A stretch of DNA of 64,000 nt from Acephala macrosclerotiorum (Eukaryota; Ascomycota; Leotiomycetes; Helotiales; Mollisiaceae): assembly GCA_014904845.1 (NCBI GenBank), contig MU119421.1, positions 1,529-65,528 on the forward strand, in the 5' to 3' direction. A model generated the notes under the pieces. It had not been told where the DNA came from. It ran no database searches and saw only the letters and a list, made by a program, of their open reading frames with translations. Made by a program: the position numbers and the translations under genes. Within the stretch, counting starts at the first letter, position 1; each line of letters opens with the position of its first letter. This document shows, piece after piece, positions 38,578 through 49,462 of this stretch.

Positions 38578-40558
38578 ATGTTCTTCTCCAGACTGCAAGC
38601 ATGGTGTATCCAGCGAGTCGCAAACCTTGGCCTTGTTGCTGTCGTCCTCTTAATGCTCATCGCGTTCTGGTACGACCGCCCTTCTCCTCGAGATGACAAC
38701 AAGAGACCAGGCAAAGGGCAGCATCGTCATTTTCGAGATGAGATCACCACTACCCAGCTCATCTTTGTCTATTATACCCTTTTCGCACATATTCTAGGTC
38801 TCCTCTTCCCTCTGCGCTTGATATGGGCCATCAGGAGCATGACGAAAAATCTCAAGAAGGTAGCAATGCCAGCGCAAACACCATACAGGAGGAATTCGAG
38901 CCATCTTTCACCTCTAAGTGGCAGCAGCGAGTCTGGATACGAAGATTCTGTCTCCTCCGACTTTTCTGAGGCCGAGATCGAGCTTTCCACCACTACCACG
39001 GAAAGTGAATGGGATGATGCGCCACTGCTACATGCAATCATTGTACCAAACTACAAGGAAGAAATGGACACGCTACGAGAGACACTGGACATTCTAGGAA
39101 GCCATACACAAGCTCGTTCTTCTTACGAGGTCAGTTTTCTTCAAAAGGGTACCTGTTGAGCTATGTCTCAAACAACTCTTGGCGCTCATCTAACAGCTAC
39201 ACTCTAGATATACCTTGCAATGGAACAAGGAGAAGCAGGATGCGAAGCCAAGGCCGCAATTCTCATCAAAGAATACACGAATCAATTCCGCAGCGTCGAG
39301 TTTACAACCCATCCTCGAGACATCCCCGGAGAAGCACAAGGCAAGAGCAGCAATTTGGCATGGGCAGCAAGATACATCAATGGAAAATACTCCGACGAGA
39401 TCTTAAAGCGCAATGTTATCATCACAGTGCTTGACTGTAAGCAATTCGCCCCTTGCCCCGCGATCTCGCAGATCCCCGCAGTCGCTAATCTGACATCTTC
39501 ACAGCGGACAGCCACCTCTCCTCGAAATACTTCACACTAATCAATGGCATGCATTTCGCATACCCCGACACTGCGGATTCGACAATGTACGTTCCTCCAA
39601 TAATATTCGATCGAAACGCGCATATCGTCCCACGGTTGGTTCGGGTAGCAGATTTGCTCTGGGCTGGAGCCGGGCTATCCGGCCATTACGAATCCTCGTT
39701 AATCTGCCCCCCTACATCGGTTTACTCTCTCCCACTTTCCTTAGTGGATCGGGCTGGAGGCTGGGATGCGGGAGTGGATGCTATTGGTGAGGATTTACAC
39801 ATGTACATTAAGTGTTTTTTTGCACTTAATGGAAACTTGACCACAAGGAGCGTTTTCAGCCCCGCGAGTCATAGTAATGTGCATAGCAATGGGAAGGGGA
39901 TTCGAGGATTTTACAACGATATTATGGCGAGGTATAAGCAGGCGTTGAGACATATGTGGGGTGCATTGGATAGTGGGTTTGTGTTGAGGTCGACGATAAA
40001 TATGTGGTGGTATAAGCAGAAGGATTCGAGCAGGTAAATTCCCCCTCCTCACTTTTACCTCTGTCTGTCCCAAAGACTAAAAAATTCAGGCCACGATGGG
40101 GATCAGCATTCGTCCTCCTCCACCGCATGTACGAAGCGCATTTTTTGCCTATACACATAACGCTCCTCATCCTCGGTTCAGGCCTCTACACCCTCTTCAC
40201 GCCCTCCTCCCAAATCCCCCGCCTCCTTCTCCAAACCCTCGACATAACAGGCTACATGCGTATTCTCTCCGCTTTGAACTTCATCTACTTCTTCTTCCTC
40301 TACGAATCCTACCATCATATCTGCGTCAAAGGTCGGGAAAAAGAGATGCTTAGAGCAGGACTTGCGGATCGAATGGTAGATTCATTCTCATACAGAAACT
40401 GGAGGAAAACAGGACTGGATTTCTGCCTATTCCCAGTTGCTGGTATAGTTTTTGGGACTGTGCCCGCTGCTGTTGCTTTGGTATGCCAGTTTTGGACGTT
40501 GAGTTTGGTTTATAAGGTTTCGGCGAAGCCGCAGAGGATGGGTTTGCCTGCTCCTTAG
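38578..40558 (+). CDS. GT2-family membrane glycosyltransferase
   Basis: Exons 38578-39129, 39208-39436, 39505-40033, 40090-40558; all phases agree and give 592 residues. ATG 38,578 is the first in frame. Two N-terminal helices (about residues 13-30 and 60-82) precede a Ser-rich linker. The GT-A core starts at HAIIVPNYKEEMDTLRETLD. It has the DxD motif in ITVLDSDSHLSSKYF, restored across the second intron. It then has the acceptor-site GEDLHMYIKCFF and a KQALRHMW segment in the position of the processive QxxRW motif. Three helices close the protein. The family uses nucleotide-sugars on membrane lipid or polysaccharide acceptors; this fungal subgroup is uncharacterised to my knowledge. The SUR1-like GT32 gene follows on the same strand, which may be coincidence. 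Confidence 0.85.
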
Positions 40559-41089
40559 CGAGTTGATTGGGAATTGGATGAGTGATGACTTTTAACATGA
40601 TGCATTGGTGGCAGGGTGATAGATCGATGGATGGATGGATGGAGTTTTTCTTGTGAATAGCTAAGGGGTAGATAGACTCCATACATTTAATGTAATCACT
40701 AATACACTCTACGAAAATGCCGAAACCCTCAAAGTAATTTCCTCCCATTCTCGAGTTTTCGAGGAGAGCTTTTACAGCAAAAGCAAATACGATGTCTCAC
40801 ATTTCCCCACCACTCCTTCCAGAAAGAAACAAGGATACTGAGACCCTCTATGCAGGCAATTACCACGTGCTAAAAAGGAAGTTCCGTGTCGCGACTCGAC
40901 TCGCGTCACCTGCCAGCCCAGCCCAGCCCAGCCTTGTATTGCCCTGCGCATGCATGCATCCCCGCGTTCGGTTTCATTTTACTTCTGAATTTATTTAATT
41001 TCAACCTCCTTCCACCAAATTTTTTTTTTTTTTTCCCTTTCTCTTTTCCTGTCCACCACGCCCCAAACCTAAGGGGGCGAAACAACAAG
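40559..41089. promoter_or_regulatory. Intergenic / promoter of GT32 gene
   Basis: It contains four tandem CAGCC copies (about 40,916-40,935), GCATGCATGC-like alternations and a pyrimidine-rich tract of T and CT at about 41,020-41,050, shortly before the ATG at 41,090. CT-rich tracts are common near transcription starts of fungal genes. The 3' end of the GT2 gene is also here. Confidence 0.4.
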
Positions 41090-42205
41090 ATGCGGTCACG
41101 ACTCTTCATCCTCCCCATCCTTCTCCTAATCTTCCTCCTCATCCTCGCATTCCGCCTCGTGGGATTCATCGGCCTATTTTTCGAACACGCGGGCACGGCG
41201 ATAAGTCAAGGTGAGATCTGGAATGCGCATTTTCCAGGAGAGGGGAAGAAAGATGAGAGGAAACGATTCATTCCAAAGATTATACATCAGGTGTTTCATA
41301 ATTGGAAGGAGCCGGGGAATGAGACGATGCCGGGGGATTGGGAGGAGGAGAGGAGGGGATGTGTGGGGAAGAATGGGGATTGGGAGGTTTTGGTGAGTTT
41401 ACCTCCTCCCGAAACGAAAGTGATGTTGTGAGAGAGAGAGAAGTACTGACGATGTTTGCAATAGCTTTGGACCGAACGAAAATCTCGAGATTTCATCAAA
41501 GAGCACTACTCATGGTTCCTGAAAATGTACGATGGCTATAGCTTCCCAGTCCAAAGAGTCGATTCAGTGCGATATTTTCTGTTGAGGCATTTTGGAGGGA
41601 TTTATATCGATCTTGACAATGGCTGTCTCGAGAACCTAGAACCCCTCCTTTACGTCCCCGCTTTCACCACTGATGGCGGTCGTGGCGCTCTGAGCAATAA
41701 TATCCTGGGATCGGCTCCGAATCATCCTTTCTGGGTGATGATGACTGAGAGTTTGATTCCTTATAATTACGGTTATGGGTTTCCGTATGTTACGATAAGT
41801 TATGCTAGTGGGCAGTGGTTTGAGACTGCGGTTTGGGAGAGGTATCACTTGGAACAAGAGGAGAAGGTGAAGTTGGGAGAGAAAGTTGGAGAAGAGGAGT
41901 TGATCTATAGGGTGTGGATGGATGATAGGCCTGTGAGTGAGGGAGGGAAAGGAAGTGGGAAAGAAGGATGGAAGTTCTTTAGTCAGGAGAGGGGTGGGAC
42001 GTGGGTTAATTGGGATAATAGGTTGTTTCTTTGGGTTGGGGATCATTTGTTTTTGCTTGGGATCGCGGTTGTGGGTGCGAATGTTTGTTGTTGGTGGGGA
42101 GTTAGAAGGTGTTTGAGAGGGAGTGCGGTACGGAGGAAGAAGAGGGGGTATAAGAAGCTGGAGGATGATGGGGGGCAGATGAAGAGGGATGAAGAGGATG
42201 CTTGA
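41090..42205 (+). CDS. Inositol phosphoceramide mannosyltransferase-like (GT32)
   Basis: Exons 41090-41392 and 41465-42205, 347 residues; the intron is phase 0 with GTGAGT and ATAG. An N-terminal signal anchor (LFILPILLLIFLLILAFRLV) is followed by FIPKIIHQVFHNW, the entry motif of the GT32 / SUR1-CSH1-OCH1 group. The DxD metal site is in GGIYIDLDNGC. Further family motifs are NILGSAPNHPFW and PYVTISYASG. A second helix near the end (LFLLGIAVVGANVCCWW) and a basic Lys/Arg tail give the two-helix topology of yeast Sur1/Csh1, the catalytic subunits that transfer mannose from GDP-mannose to inositol phosphoceramide in the Golgi. Length (Sur1 is about 380) and topology agree. A related GT32 with a different acceptor remains possible. 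Confidence 0.85.
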
Positions 42206-43194
42206 CCGTAGATTAGGCATTGAAGAGGATGCGAACTGTAATGATATACTTAATGTCTATTTCATGCCTAGACACGCATCTTCCAAGAATGTTTGCGACG
42301 GGAAGGAACTCTCCTTAGAATCCTCAGCTCAGTCTCTCTCTGCAATGGCAGAATGTCCAGCACAATTCACGACTCCTCCAACTTCAAATCAGTAAACAAT
42401 GTCCCTGCAATCGGAACAATCATACCCTGAATGCACAAGTTGTCCAAAAAACCCTTCGCACCGACACCGCACACGGCGGCCTAATCACACCCCTCCTTCC
42501 CGCTCCCGCAGAATTAAGCTTTCTTCCCATCTCAGCTCTCTTTACCCATCTGAAATATACGAGGCGTATACTTCTTCGACGTTCTCTCCGACTTGCCGAA
42601 GTCTGACATTCTCACGCGGCCGGTGACATTGCGGGGTGACATCGACATCCCAAAATCAACACGTCAAGAATGTCACCGTCGCCGAACACCGAGTTCAAGG
42701 CTGCATGCATTTATTTCTCGAATGCGAGGTCAGTGTCAGTATGTCACTGTTAATTATAGACCTCGATTCGAATGCGTGATAGTTGTGATATGATTACGCG
42801 GAAGTGACATATGGGATGTAGTTGTGGTCTCGGTAGTGGATGGGGATCTACGCTAGGAGTTGGGGAAGGCTCTCAGCAGGAGAAATAAGTGGCCGATATC
42901 CGTCCTGTGCGCAAATTCACACGAATCCGCGAATTTCACTAGAACTAGTTAAGAAAACTTGCAATTTCTTTTTGCGAAGTCTTTTATTAGCTTCTTCAAA
43001 AGTATTCTTGGAAGTTTCATGGATATTAGGGTGTGAGTAGTTACGAAATAAATAATTCAGTAGGGGACTTTTTGGTGTTCTCGAGGACGAAAATCGGCCA
43101 TTTATTTCTCCGGCTGAGAGGAAGGGATAGCTTTTCAGGGGGCGGTTCAGGGGCTTGAAGGCTGAGCGCTGGGGTTTTAGTGGTCCGCGGGGTA
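42206..43194. other. Intergenic region
   Basis: Normal composition; no recognised gene. Short frames at 42,399-42,626 and elsewhere have no family resemblance. GTGACAT/ATGTCAC-type words recur around 42,600-42,760, without clear meaning. A TA-flanked transposable element starts at 43,195. Confidence 0.35.
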
Positions 43195-43844
43195 CAGTCG
43201 GGTTCGCTTAAAACTCGTCACGTGATTTTATTATTTACCAACTTTAATTTATTATAACTTTAGTAAAATAATATTAAAACTTTTTCGGTTTAAAATATTT
43301 TATAATTTAATATAAAAATAATTATTTAAATTTAAATTTCGTTTATTTATATAAATAATATATTTATAAAATATTTTTTATATTTTTTGTAAAATTTAAT
43401 ATTATATAATAATAAACAACACTATAAATAAAATAATTAAAACTAAATCGTTTAATATAAAGTAAATTTGAAATAAATTTATTTTATTTTAAAAAGTTTC
43501 AAATTTTTTAAAAAGAGAATTTTTAAATAACAAAAATTTAAATATTAAGATTTTCGTTATTTTTCGCTTATTTTCGTTTATTTTTCGTAAACTTATAAGT
43601 TTTGAAAAATTAAAATTAAAGTATTTATTAAAAATAAAAAAAATTCTTTTGTATTACGATTCAAATTTTATAAAAAATCTATAAATTACTTTATTTTTAA
43701 ACTTTAATTAATTAATAAATTTGCGTTTAATATAATAAAAAATTTATATATATATTTTAATTTTTATTTAATTTTAAAAAAAGTTAAAAAAAATAAAATT
43801 GAAGTACCGAAAATCACGTGACGAGTTTCAATGTGACCCGACTG
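43195..43844. mobile_element. TA-flanked TIR element, Tc1/mariner-pogo-like MITE
   Basis: The left end CAGTCGGGTTCGCTTAAAAC and the reverse complement of the right end, CAGTCGGGTCACATTGAAAC, form a terminal inverted repeat of about 36 bp that continues with TCGTCACGTGATTTT on both sides. TA dinucleotides flank the element (43,193-43,194 and 43,845-43,846). The start CAGT plus TA duplication is typical of Tc1/mariner and pogo/Fot1 families. The 650-bp body is AT-rich, has no transposase frame and looks RIP-mutated, while the ends keep CACGTG intact. It is non-autonomous. Confidence 0.85.
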
Positions 43845-44639
43845 TACAGGAGCTTGTAGTGACAGCACAGTCGCCAAAAGTTGCCTCGAGTGACGCGCTG
43901 GGCTGTAAGCTCAATGGCGAGGACCTTGTTTTTTTTGAACTTCTGTAAATGCTGATTTTCATGACGAGAGCTCAAGCGAGAGGCTGAAGGGTGCGCGTTT
44001 CTGTTTGCGTTCAAATTCGTGTTACATATCTCGGAGTGTCGCGGGGACCTGCATTTTCGTGCGACTGTGCGACCTGAGATAGGCATGACAGAGTTGTAAC
44101 TCATGCATACATAAGCAGAAAACTAGGAAACGGACTTCGTATCACCAAGGGTGAGAACGGTCTGTGTTCCTATGCACCTTTCAACAACATTTTATACATT
44201 TCAAGGACAAATTCCACAATAGAATGAAGAAAATCCTACACGACCTCAACATCAAGGCGAATGTTGGCATCATAAACCTCCCAGATTACGCTGCTATGGC
44301 TACCTTCTCTTCGTTATGGAAGAAGTCTTTGCCGCCCTGCATGAAGGTGTTAGCATCAAGTTGCTTCAAGTCGGGGGATATATCAAGGACTTACCACTGC
44401 AACGCTTGGGTCCAAGACGACCATGGGATATGTGCTCTTGACCCACCCCAGAAATGGCTCGCTGAGTTGATACCCCGCTATTTTCTGTACATCCTTATCT
44501 ATTTTCAATATCTCCTCTTTGGTAAACAAAATACAGTGATTCTCCTCCTGTCAAAGCCAGCCGCGGGTCATGAAGCAGCTGAAGAGAAGCCTCTCCTGGT
44601 TGTGGTCGTGTTCGCTTCTCCGCCATGATAACAACTCGC
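43845..44639 (-). pseudogene. Unidentified gene remnant on minus strand
   Basis: On the minus strand, from 44,627 (ATGGCGGAG) down to 44,286, two frames carry protein-like sequence. One (KTEEILK-like region, best read as FTKEEILKIDKDVQKIAGYQ) ends at a good donor, GTAAGT at 44,394. An acceptor at 44,337 (CATGCAG) continues in frame as GGKDFFHNEEKVAIAA and then a stop. The ATG-headed part is in another frame, so at least one frameshift is needed. I cannot identify the family. The fragment abuts the permease pseudogene. Bases 43,845-44,285 hold nothing I recognise. Confidence 0.3.
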
Positions 44640-45846
44640 AGGCATCATAAACGCATCCCCCCGCCCCCTCGCGGTTCTGTGGTTGGCTGTTGCAGTCAAC
44701 ATCTTTGGAGCGAACCTCATCCCAAAACTCAATCAGACGATCCGTAGTTGATTACTTCTAATGTACCGGGACTCGTTGCTAACATGTTTTCAGTTGTCCT
44801 CTCAATCTTGACTTTTTCCGCTACAACCGTTACGCTATTCATCTGCAGCCAAAACTCACATGTATCAGGAAAATAGATCTTTTCTAATACATCAAACGGC
44901 GCTGGCTAGCCAAACAATAGGCTCACTTTCATACACAGCATTAGCAATGCTGTGAATGCCTACCTCGGTAGTGCTGCAGGAGCACATCTCTGTGAAGAGA
45001 TTCCTAATCATAGAAAGAATGTCCCGAAAGCCATTATATATCCATTGTTGATGGGTCTGATCACTGCCTTTCCATTTACCTGCGCTTGCATGTTTTCAAT
45101 CGTCGACTTGGATGCCGTGCTTGGGACCGCGACTGGCTTACCACTGATCAAGATCTATTACCAGGGCACAGGATCGAAGGGTGCGGCATTGATGTTTATG
45201 GCCCTTTTCGCCTTCTACTTCTTTGGCTGTCTGGTTGGAAATGGTTAATACTGTCAGGAGAAAGAACGTCGACAGGGCGGTAACATTGATTTCAGCAATG
45301 ACTTTGTCTCGAACGCTCTAGGCCGTTTCGTGAGACGGGGCGTTTCCATACTCTCATCCATGGATGAAAATCAATCGCAGATTCCGAATGCCCGCTAAAG
45401 CAATGATCCTCTCGGCCACGGCCGTGTCTCTCTAAGGTCTTATCTTCCTCGAGTCCACGACGGCATTCTCAGCAATGGTCAGCGCTTGCATCATCTTCCT
45501 CCAAACTTCATGCGTCGTTCCACAACCGATCCTACTCTACCGAGGCGGAGATAACGTGTTGCTCGTTCGTATTTTTCCCTTGGAAGATTTGGTGCGGTCG
45601 TCAACGGCACAGCTGTGCTCTGGGTCGTCTCTTGAGTGTCATTTCTTCCCGACTTTGGTGCCAGTGACGAAGGAGAATATGAATTATGTCTCGGTTTTCG
45701 TGACTGGATTGGTGGCTTTGGTGGTGGGGCTCTGGTTCACTTCCAAGAAGGGAAGATTCACTGAGCCGAAGATTGACATAGCGCAGTTGAAAGAATGGCG
45801 GATGGCTGCTATAAACGGGGGAATCGTCGGAGGGGATCAAGGATGA
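44640..45846 (+). pseudogene. APC-family permease pseudogene (choline/GABA permease-like)
   Basis: Plus-strand translation in pieces follows fungal amino-acid/choline permeases: PLAVLWLAVAVNIFGANLIP, then GAHLCEEIPNHRKNVPKAII, ATGLPLIKIYYQGTGSKGAA, and further on AFSAMVSACIIFLQTSCVVP and VPVTKENMNYVSVFVTGL. The frame is broken by TAG at 44,907 (GAG-TGG-P to stop), TAG at 45,319 (LWAVS to L-stop-AVS), TGA at 45,331 (SRDG to S-stop-DG), TAA at 45,433 and shifts near 45,560-45,640. A former intron is visible at about 45,244-45,294. The N-terminal helices are missing. The two TGG-to-TAG changes are the G-to-A class expected of RIP. The intact protein would have been a 12-helix plasma-membrane proton symporter; this copy cannot encode it. 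Confidence 0.85.
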
Positions 45847-46136
45847 CACCGAGAACTTGGGACTGAATCTCCCGTCAAGAAGACCTGGCAAATTTTGGTC
45901 GTCGGCCAGAGTAAGTGGAATGACTCTACTTGGAGATCTTTTCAAGGTGGACACAAGTTCGCGACGTTTGATGGGGTATACGTCTGAAAGTTCTCGGAAA
46001 ACTTCATACCAGAATCACTATGAATGCAACATTTATCCATTTACAGCTTGTCTTGTCCAGCATGAAAACTCTGCCCGTTGTACAGTCATACCAACATGCG
46101 TAGTATCGATACCTCAGCGATACTTGGTCCTTGTCC
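45847..46136. other. Short intergenic stretch
   Basis: The 3' flanks of the permease pseudogene and of the convergent minus-strand gene. No feature is seen. Confidence 0.4.
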
Positions 46137-47253
46137 TCATTGAGCCTCCGTTGCTGCATCACTGCCCTGTGACGCCGATTCCGAAACATTGGTGTGACCC
46201 TTCGCTGAGACGACCTCCCTCATCTTGTTCACAACTTCTTTGATCCTCCTCCCAAGTTCCGCACTATCGACACCCTCTCCTTTCTTCCCCTTCTCCCCGA
46301 TCTTCCTCTTCGCCTCTTCCTCTTTCTCACTCTGGCTTTCGACCTCGGTTCCGGTCTCAAGATTTTCGTCGACCTCATCTTCACTATCAACACATAACAC
46401 CTTCCTAACCCTCTCCTCAGCCTCAACCACCTCCCCACTCCCACCAACCGGAACCTCTCTCCCCATTAAAACCTCCTCAGTAACATTACCTTGCTCCTTG
46501 ACCTCTTTCTGCACCTCCCCAACATGCTTCGCACCGACCTCCCACTTGATATCACCTCTCACCAACAGCCTATCCCTCGTTGTAGGGCTAAGAACCTCAT
46601 GTCCCTCTATAAACTTCGCCATCCCGTCTCTCCCTCCAACAACCGTAGCGCCATACGCAACGCCCTTCTTCACCGGAATCGTATCACCATAAGAAACAAC
46701 ACCCGTCATAGAATGATGCGGATGACTCTCCAGGTTCGCGTCATCATTCTCTGGATCGAAGGCATTCGAATATTCGTCTTTGGCATCTTCGTCTTCAGAT
46801 GAGGAGTAGCAGAGGATGCGGGAAGTTATGGAGGAAGAGGAGGAGTTTGCGAGTTTGGTGTTGATTTTCAGAGGCTTGAGAGCCGCGATGGCTTTGAATT
46901 TGGCGGCTCGGTCGGGGAGGGCGCCTCGTTGGTGGAAGGTGGTTTCGCCTTTGATGATTAGGTGGGTGTTGTCGCTGTGGTGCGAATGGAAGCCGAGGGG
47001 TTGTTCGTCTCTGTTTTGTTTCTTTAGTATTGGATTCTTAGTAGTTCTGTTTTCAAGATGTGACTGTGGTGGGGCAGAATGCGGGGTAGAGGAAAGCGGG
47101 TGAGAAATACTTGTACAACGTGCTGATTGAAACCCATGGGTAACCTGATGCGATAACGCTTTTCTCTTGACCAGACTTTGATGCGGCAGGTGTCGTGTAG
47201 ACCCATCCTCCTGTCTCTTTCGGTCTCTTGGCACCCAGAGTTTTCGGTGCCAT
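46137..47253 (-). CDS. Acidic, low-complexity protein of unknown function
   Basis: Model: exons 47253-47134 and 47063-46137, 348 residues; the start MAPKTLGAKRPKETGGWVYT is at the ATG at 47,253. The intron model uses GTTTCA as donor, which is weak; the alternative donor GTTACC would shift the frame. The protein has a basic N-terminus and a conserved-looking middle (AYGATVVGGRDGMAKFIEGH, ELLSPTTRDRLLVRGDIKWE-like). Its C-terminal half is rich in Glu, Lys and Val with predicted charged helix (KEEEAKRKIGEKGKKGEG). No signal peptide, membrane segment or catalytic motif is seen. I do not recognise a family. The long clean frame and GC-rich third positions support a real gene. Confidence 0.6.
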
Positions 47254-47806
47254 GGTTGCTTGATGGTAATGATGTTTTGTTGTACTGATTTCGGAGGAAG
47301 AAAGATAAATGTGAGGAGAGAAGGTGATCTTATAATTGGGATATCGCGGGTTTATATCTTGAATCTGGTTGTGAACTTGGCAAAGATCTCGTTTCGAGCG
47401 CTGCAGGCGGTAGGCGGGAACTTGATGAATCCAGATAGAGAGAGAACACTTGAAGGTTAGAGGGAGATGGAAACGCATCGACGGGGTGTCCAGAATTTTA
47501 GAGAATCAAGACCAGCAACTCCATGTTCTGGAGAGTGTGGGAGATTTGCGAAGAATAATCGATGTCGACAGGAAGAAAAGGGGATTAAGCGAGGAGCTAA
47601 GCGAGTGTGGTTGAAGATGGGACATTTCTCTCTTCAAGGGCAGTAATTTAGGGAAGTACCATTGCTTTTTGGACATCTATAGAGAAAGGATAACGCAGTA
47701 ATCTAAACAGCGCGACAGATACATAATAGATGTTTAGCTTAGTGCATCCTAACATCCACCTTGCTCATCTGCTTCGTTGCTCCCATTACCCATTTCGACT
47801 TGCTGT
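47254..47806. other. Intergenic region
   Basis: Upstream of the acidic-protein gene and downstream of the 2EXR gene, both on the minus strand. No recognised feature. Confidence 0.35.
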
Positions 47807-49050
47807 TTATGCTAGAGATAGACGCATGCGACACTTTGGACCTTTCCCATGCATCACACTAGGTCTGGTCGGTTTTCGGTGAATAAATCGAGGACGTGGT
47901 GGGAGCTTGCGACGTCTTTTGCTTGGCTCCTTCTCCAATGTATCTCCTTTTCTCTTGACTGGTAAATGTCCTGCAGGGTACTTGCAAAGTCTCTTGATTG
48001 GCTCCTCCCCTTTCAATGTATCCCATTTTCTCTTGACCGGCAGATTTCCAAGCTGTACCGAAGTGATCTTCTTCAGTGGTCTCTCCGCACGCGCGACAGT
48101 CTGCCAATTTGACATCTGCTCGTTATAGTAGGTCAATAAGTCTTTGCCTTCTTGCCATGGAAACACTGCTGTGTTGCAAGTAAAGCTAGACAAGCTGGCT
48201 TCGACTCCCAAACCTAGACCCTTCCCAGCCTCGACCAGCAGAACTTCCTCGGCTGCCGGAAAATTAAACCAGAGGCTGAATACTGGGTCAAATTCAGCAT
48301 CAGACTCGTAGACTACCCTCTTAACTTGCTCCCTAGTTACATAACTCAGTAAACCTAAGCCGCAAGTATTCCGATCACAGGCGTGAAAACGACCTCGGCA
48401 CTTCTGGCATTGGAAATATGCAAAATCGACAGACTGGTCGAAATACATAGTACCCGGAGATCTCAATCTATGGCCAAAGGAGAGTTCGTACCATTGCAAG
48501 GCTACTCGTCTAGATTCGGAACAAGCGTGGAGGAGGCTTGGTACTTTTGCTTTTGAGTAAATGGCGCCATAACTTCCCTGGCCCTTATCTGGCTTGACTT
48601 GAGATATCTTGACAACTCTAGGATCGGGTCGAGCAGCCTCCCATATCAAGAATCGAACCTCGGGTGGTAGCCTGCCGAAGAAATGGAATTCGGGAAGGAC
48701 GATGTCCCAACGGTTGTCGGACTTTGGGATGGTGGTTCGGAATCGCTTGGTCAAGTACCTGGTTGAAGAAAATAAGCTAGTGCGCGATATACAGGCGTCT
48801 CTTTCTTTTACCTGCGCTGCGGGTGTATTCTCAGATTGACTGGAGATGGATGGGACATTGCAGGTTGCACTGAGGCATCGCAATCGGCTCTCAGAGGATG
48901 AAAGAGAGGCTCTATGGGAGCAGGCGCAGAGGTGATGCGCAGTGCTTGAATCCAGATGATCAACAGATTGATAATCGGCTTCGACAATGCGGCACTAGAT
49001 TTTAATTAGCAAGAGTCGATTTGAGAAAGGCGCGTCCTTTCTTACCCCAT
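47807..49050 (-). CDS. 2EXR-domain protein with 5-nt first exon
   Basis: Model on the minus strand: 49050-49046 (ATGGG), 48994-48812, 48758-47807, giving 379 residues. The uninterrupted frame in the last exon has no usable ATG before the domain. Introns GTAAGA...AAATCTAG and GTAAAAG...CAACCAG, both with good branch sites, restore a start (MGAALSKPIINLLIIW) and join in frame to RYLTKRFRTTIP. The 2EXR core reads FFGRLPPEVRFLIWEAARP, then VPSLLHACSESRRVALQWYE, MYFDQSVDFAYF and a Cys cluster CQKCRGRFHACDRNTCG. The C-terminus is basic, with three PVKRK/EPSKRRRK repeats that look like nuclear-localisation sequences. The biochemical role of 2EXR is unknown. It is the closest homologue in the window of the pseudogene at 61.6-62.8 kb. 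Confidence 0.75.
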
Positions 49051-49462
49051 GGTTGCTCTTGTTGCTCGTGGGCCAGGAAAACTTGTGTTAGAGGCGGGTT
49101 TTGGGCGACCGTGGCTTCTGGAAGGAGACAGGCACGTCGATTTTGGTGTTGTGCGCGGGAGATAGAAGGGTTGGGAAGGAAGGAGGGAAAAATAATGTTG
49201 ACCTCAAGTTCGCGCTAAGCCAGAACCAGGACTAGTCTACATTATCGACAAACTCGACAAACTCGAATGCTCCAGAGTCTAAAGGACATTCGTGCTCAAA
49301 AATGCGAGGGGAACGCAAGCAAAGAGAGTACAAGATAAGGTGAAGTAGATAGTAGCCAAGTTGGTAATCGCTTCAGTCGCTGCGTTGCGCTTGTCAGAGA
49401 GTCTCATTCAGAAAGAAAAAAAAGCAACTTAATGTTCCCGAGTTCTGGTACATTCTGGCGCC
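49051..49462. other. Intergenic region
   Basis: The 5' flank of the 2EXR gene and 3' flank of the trypsin-like gene. There is a direct repeat GACAAACTCGA / CAAACTCGAATG near 49,248. No gene is seen. Confidence 0.35.

Noticed and set aside
41636..42220. 194-codon antisense frame in the GT32 gene
   Set aside because: Shadow of the real coding strand, Pro/Ile/His-biased, no homology.
46225..46692. 155-codon plus-strand frame over the acidic-protein gene
   Set aside because: Ser/Thr/Pro-rich mirror of the Glu-rich minus-strand gene.
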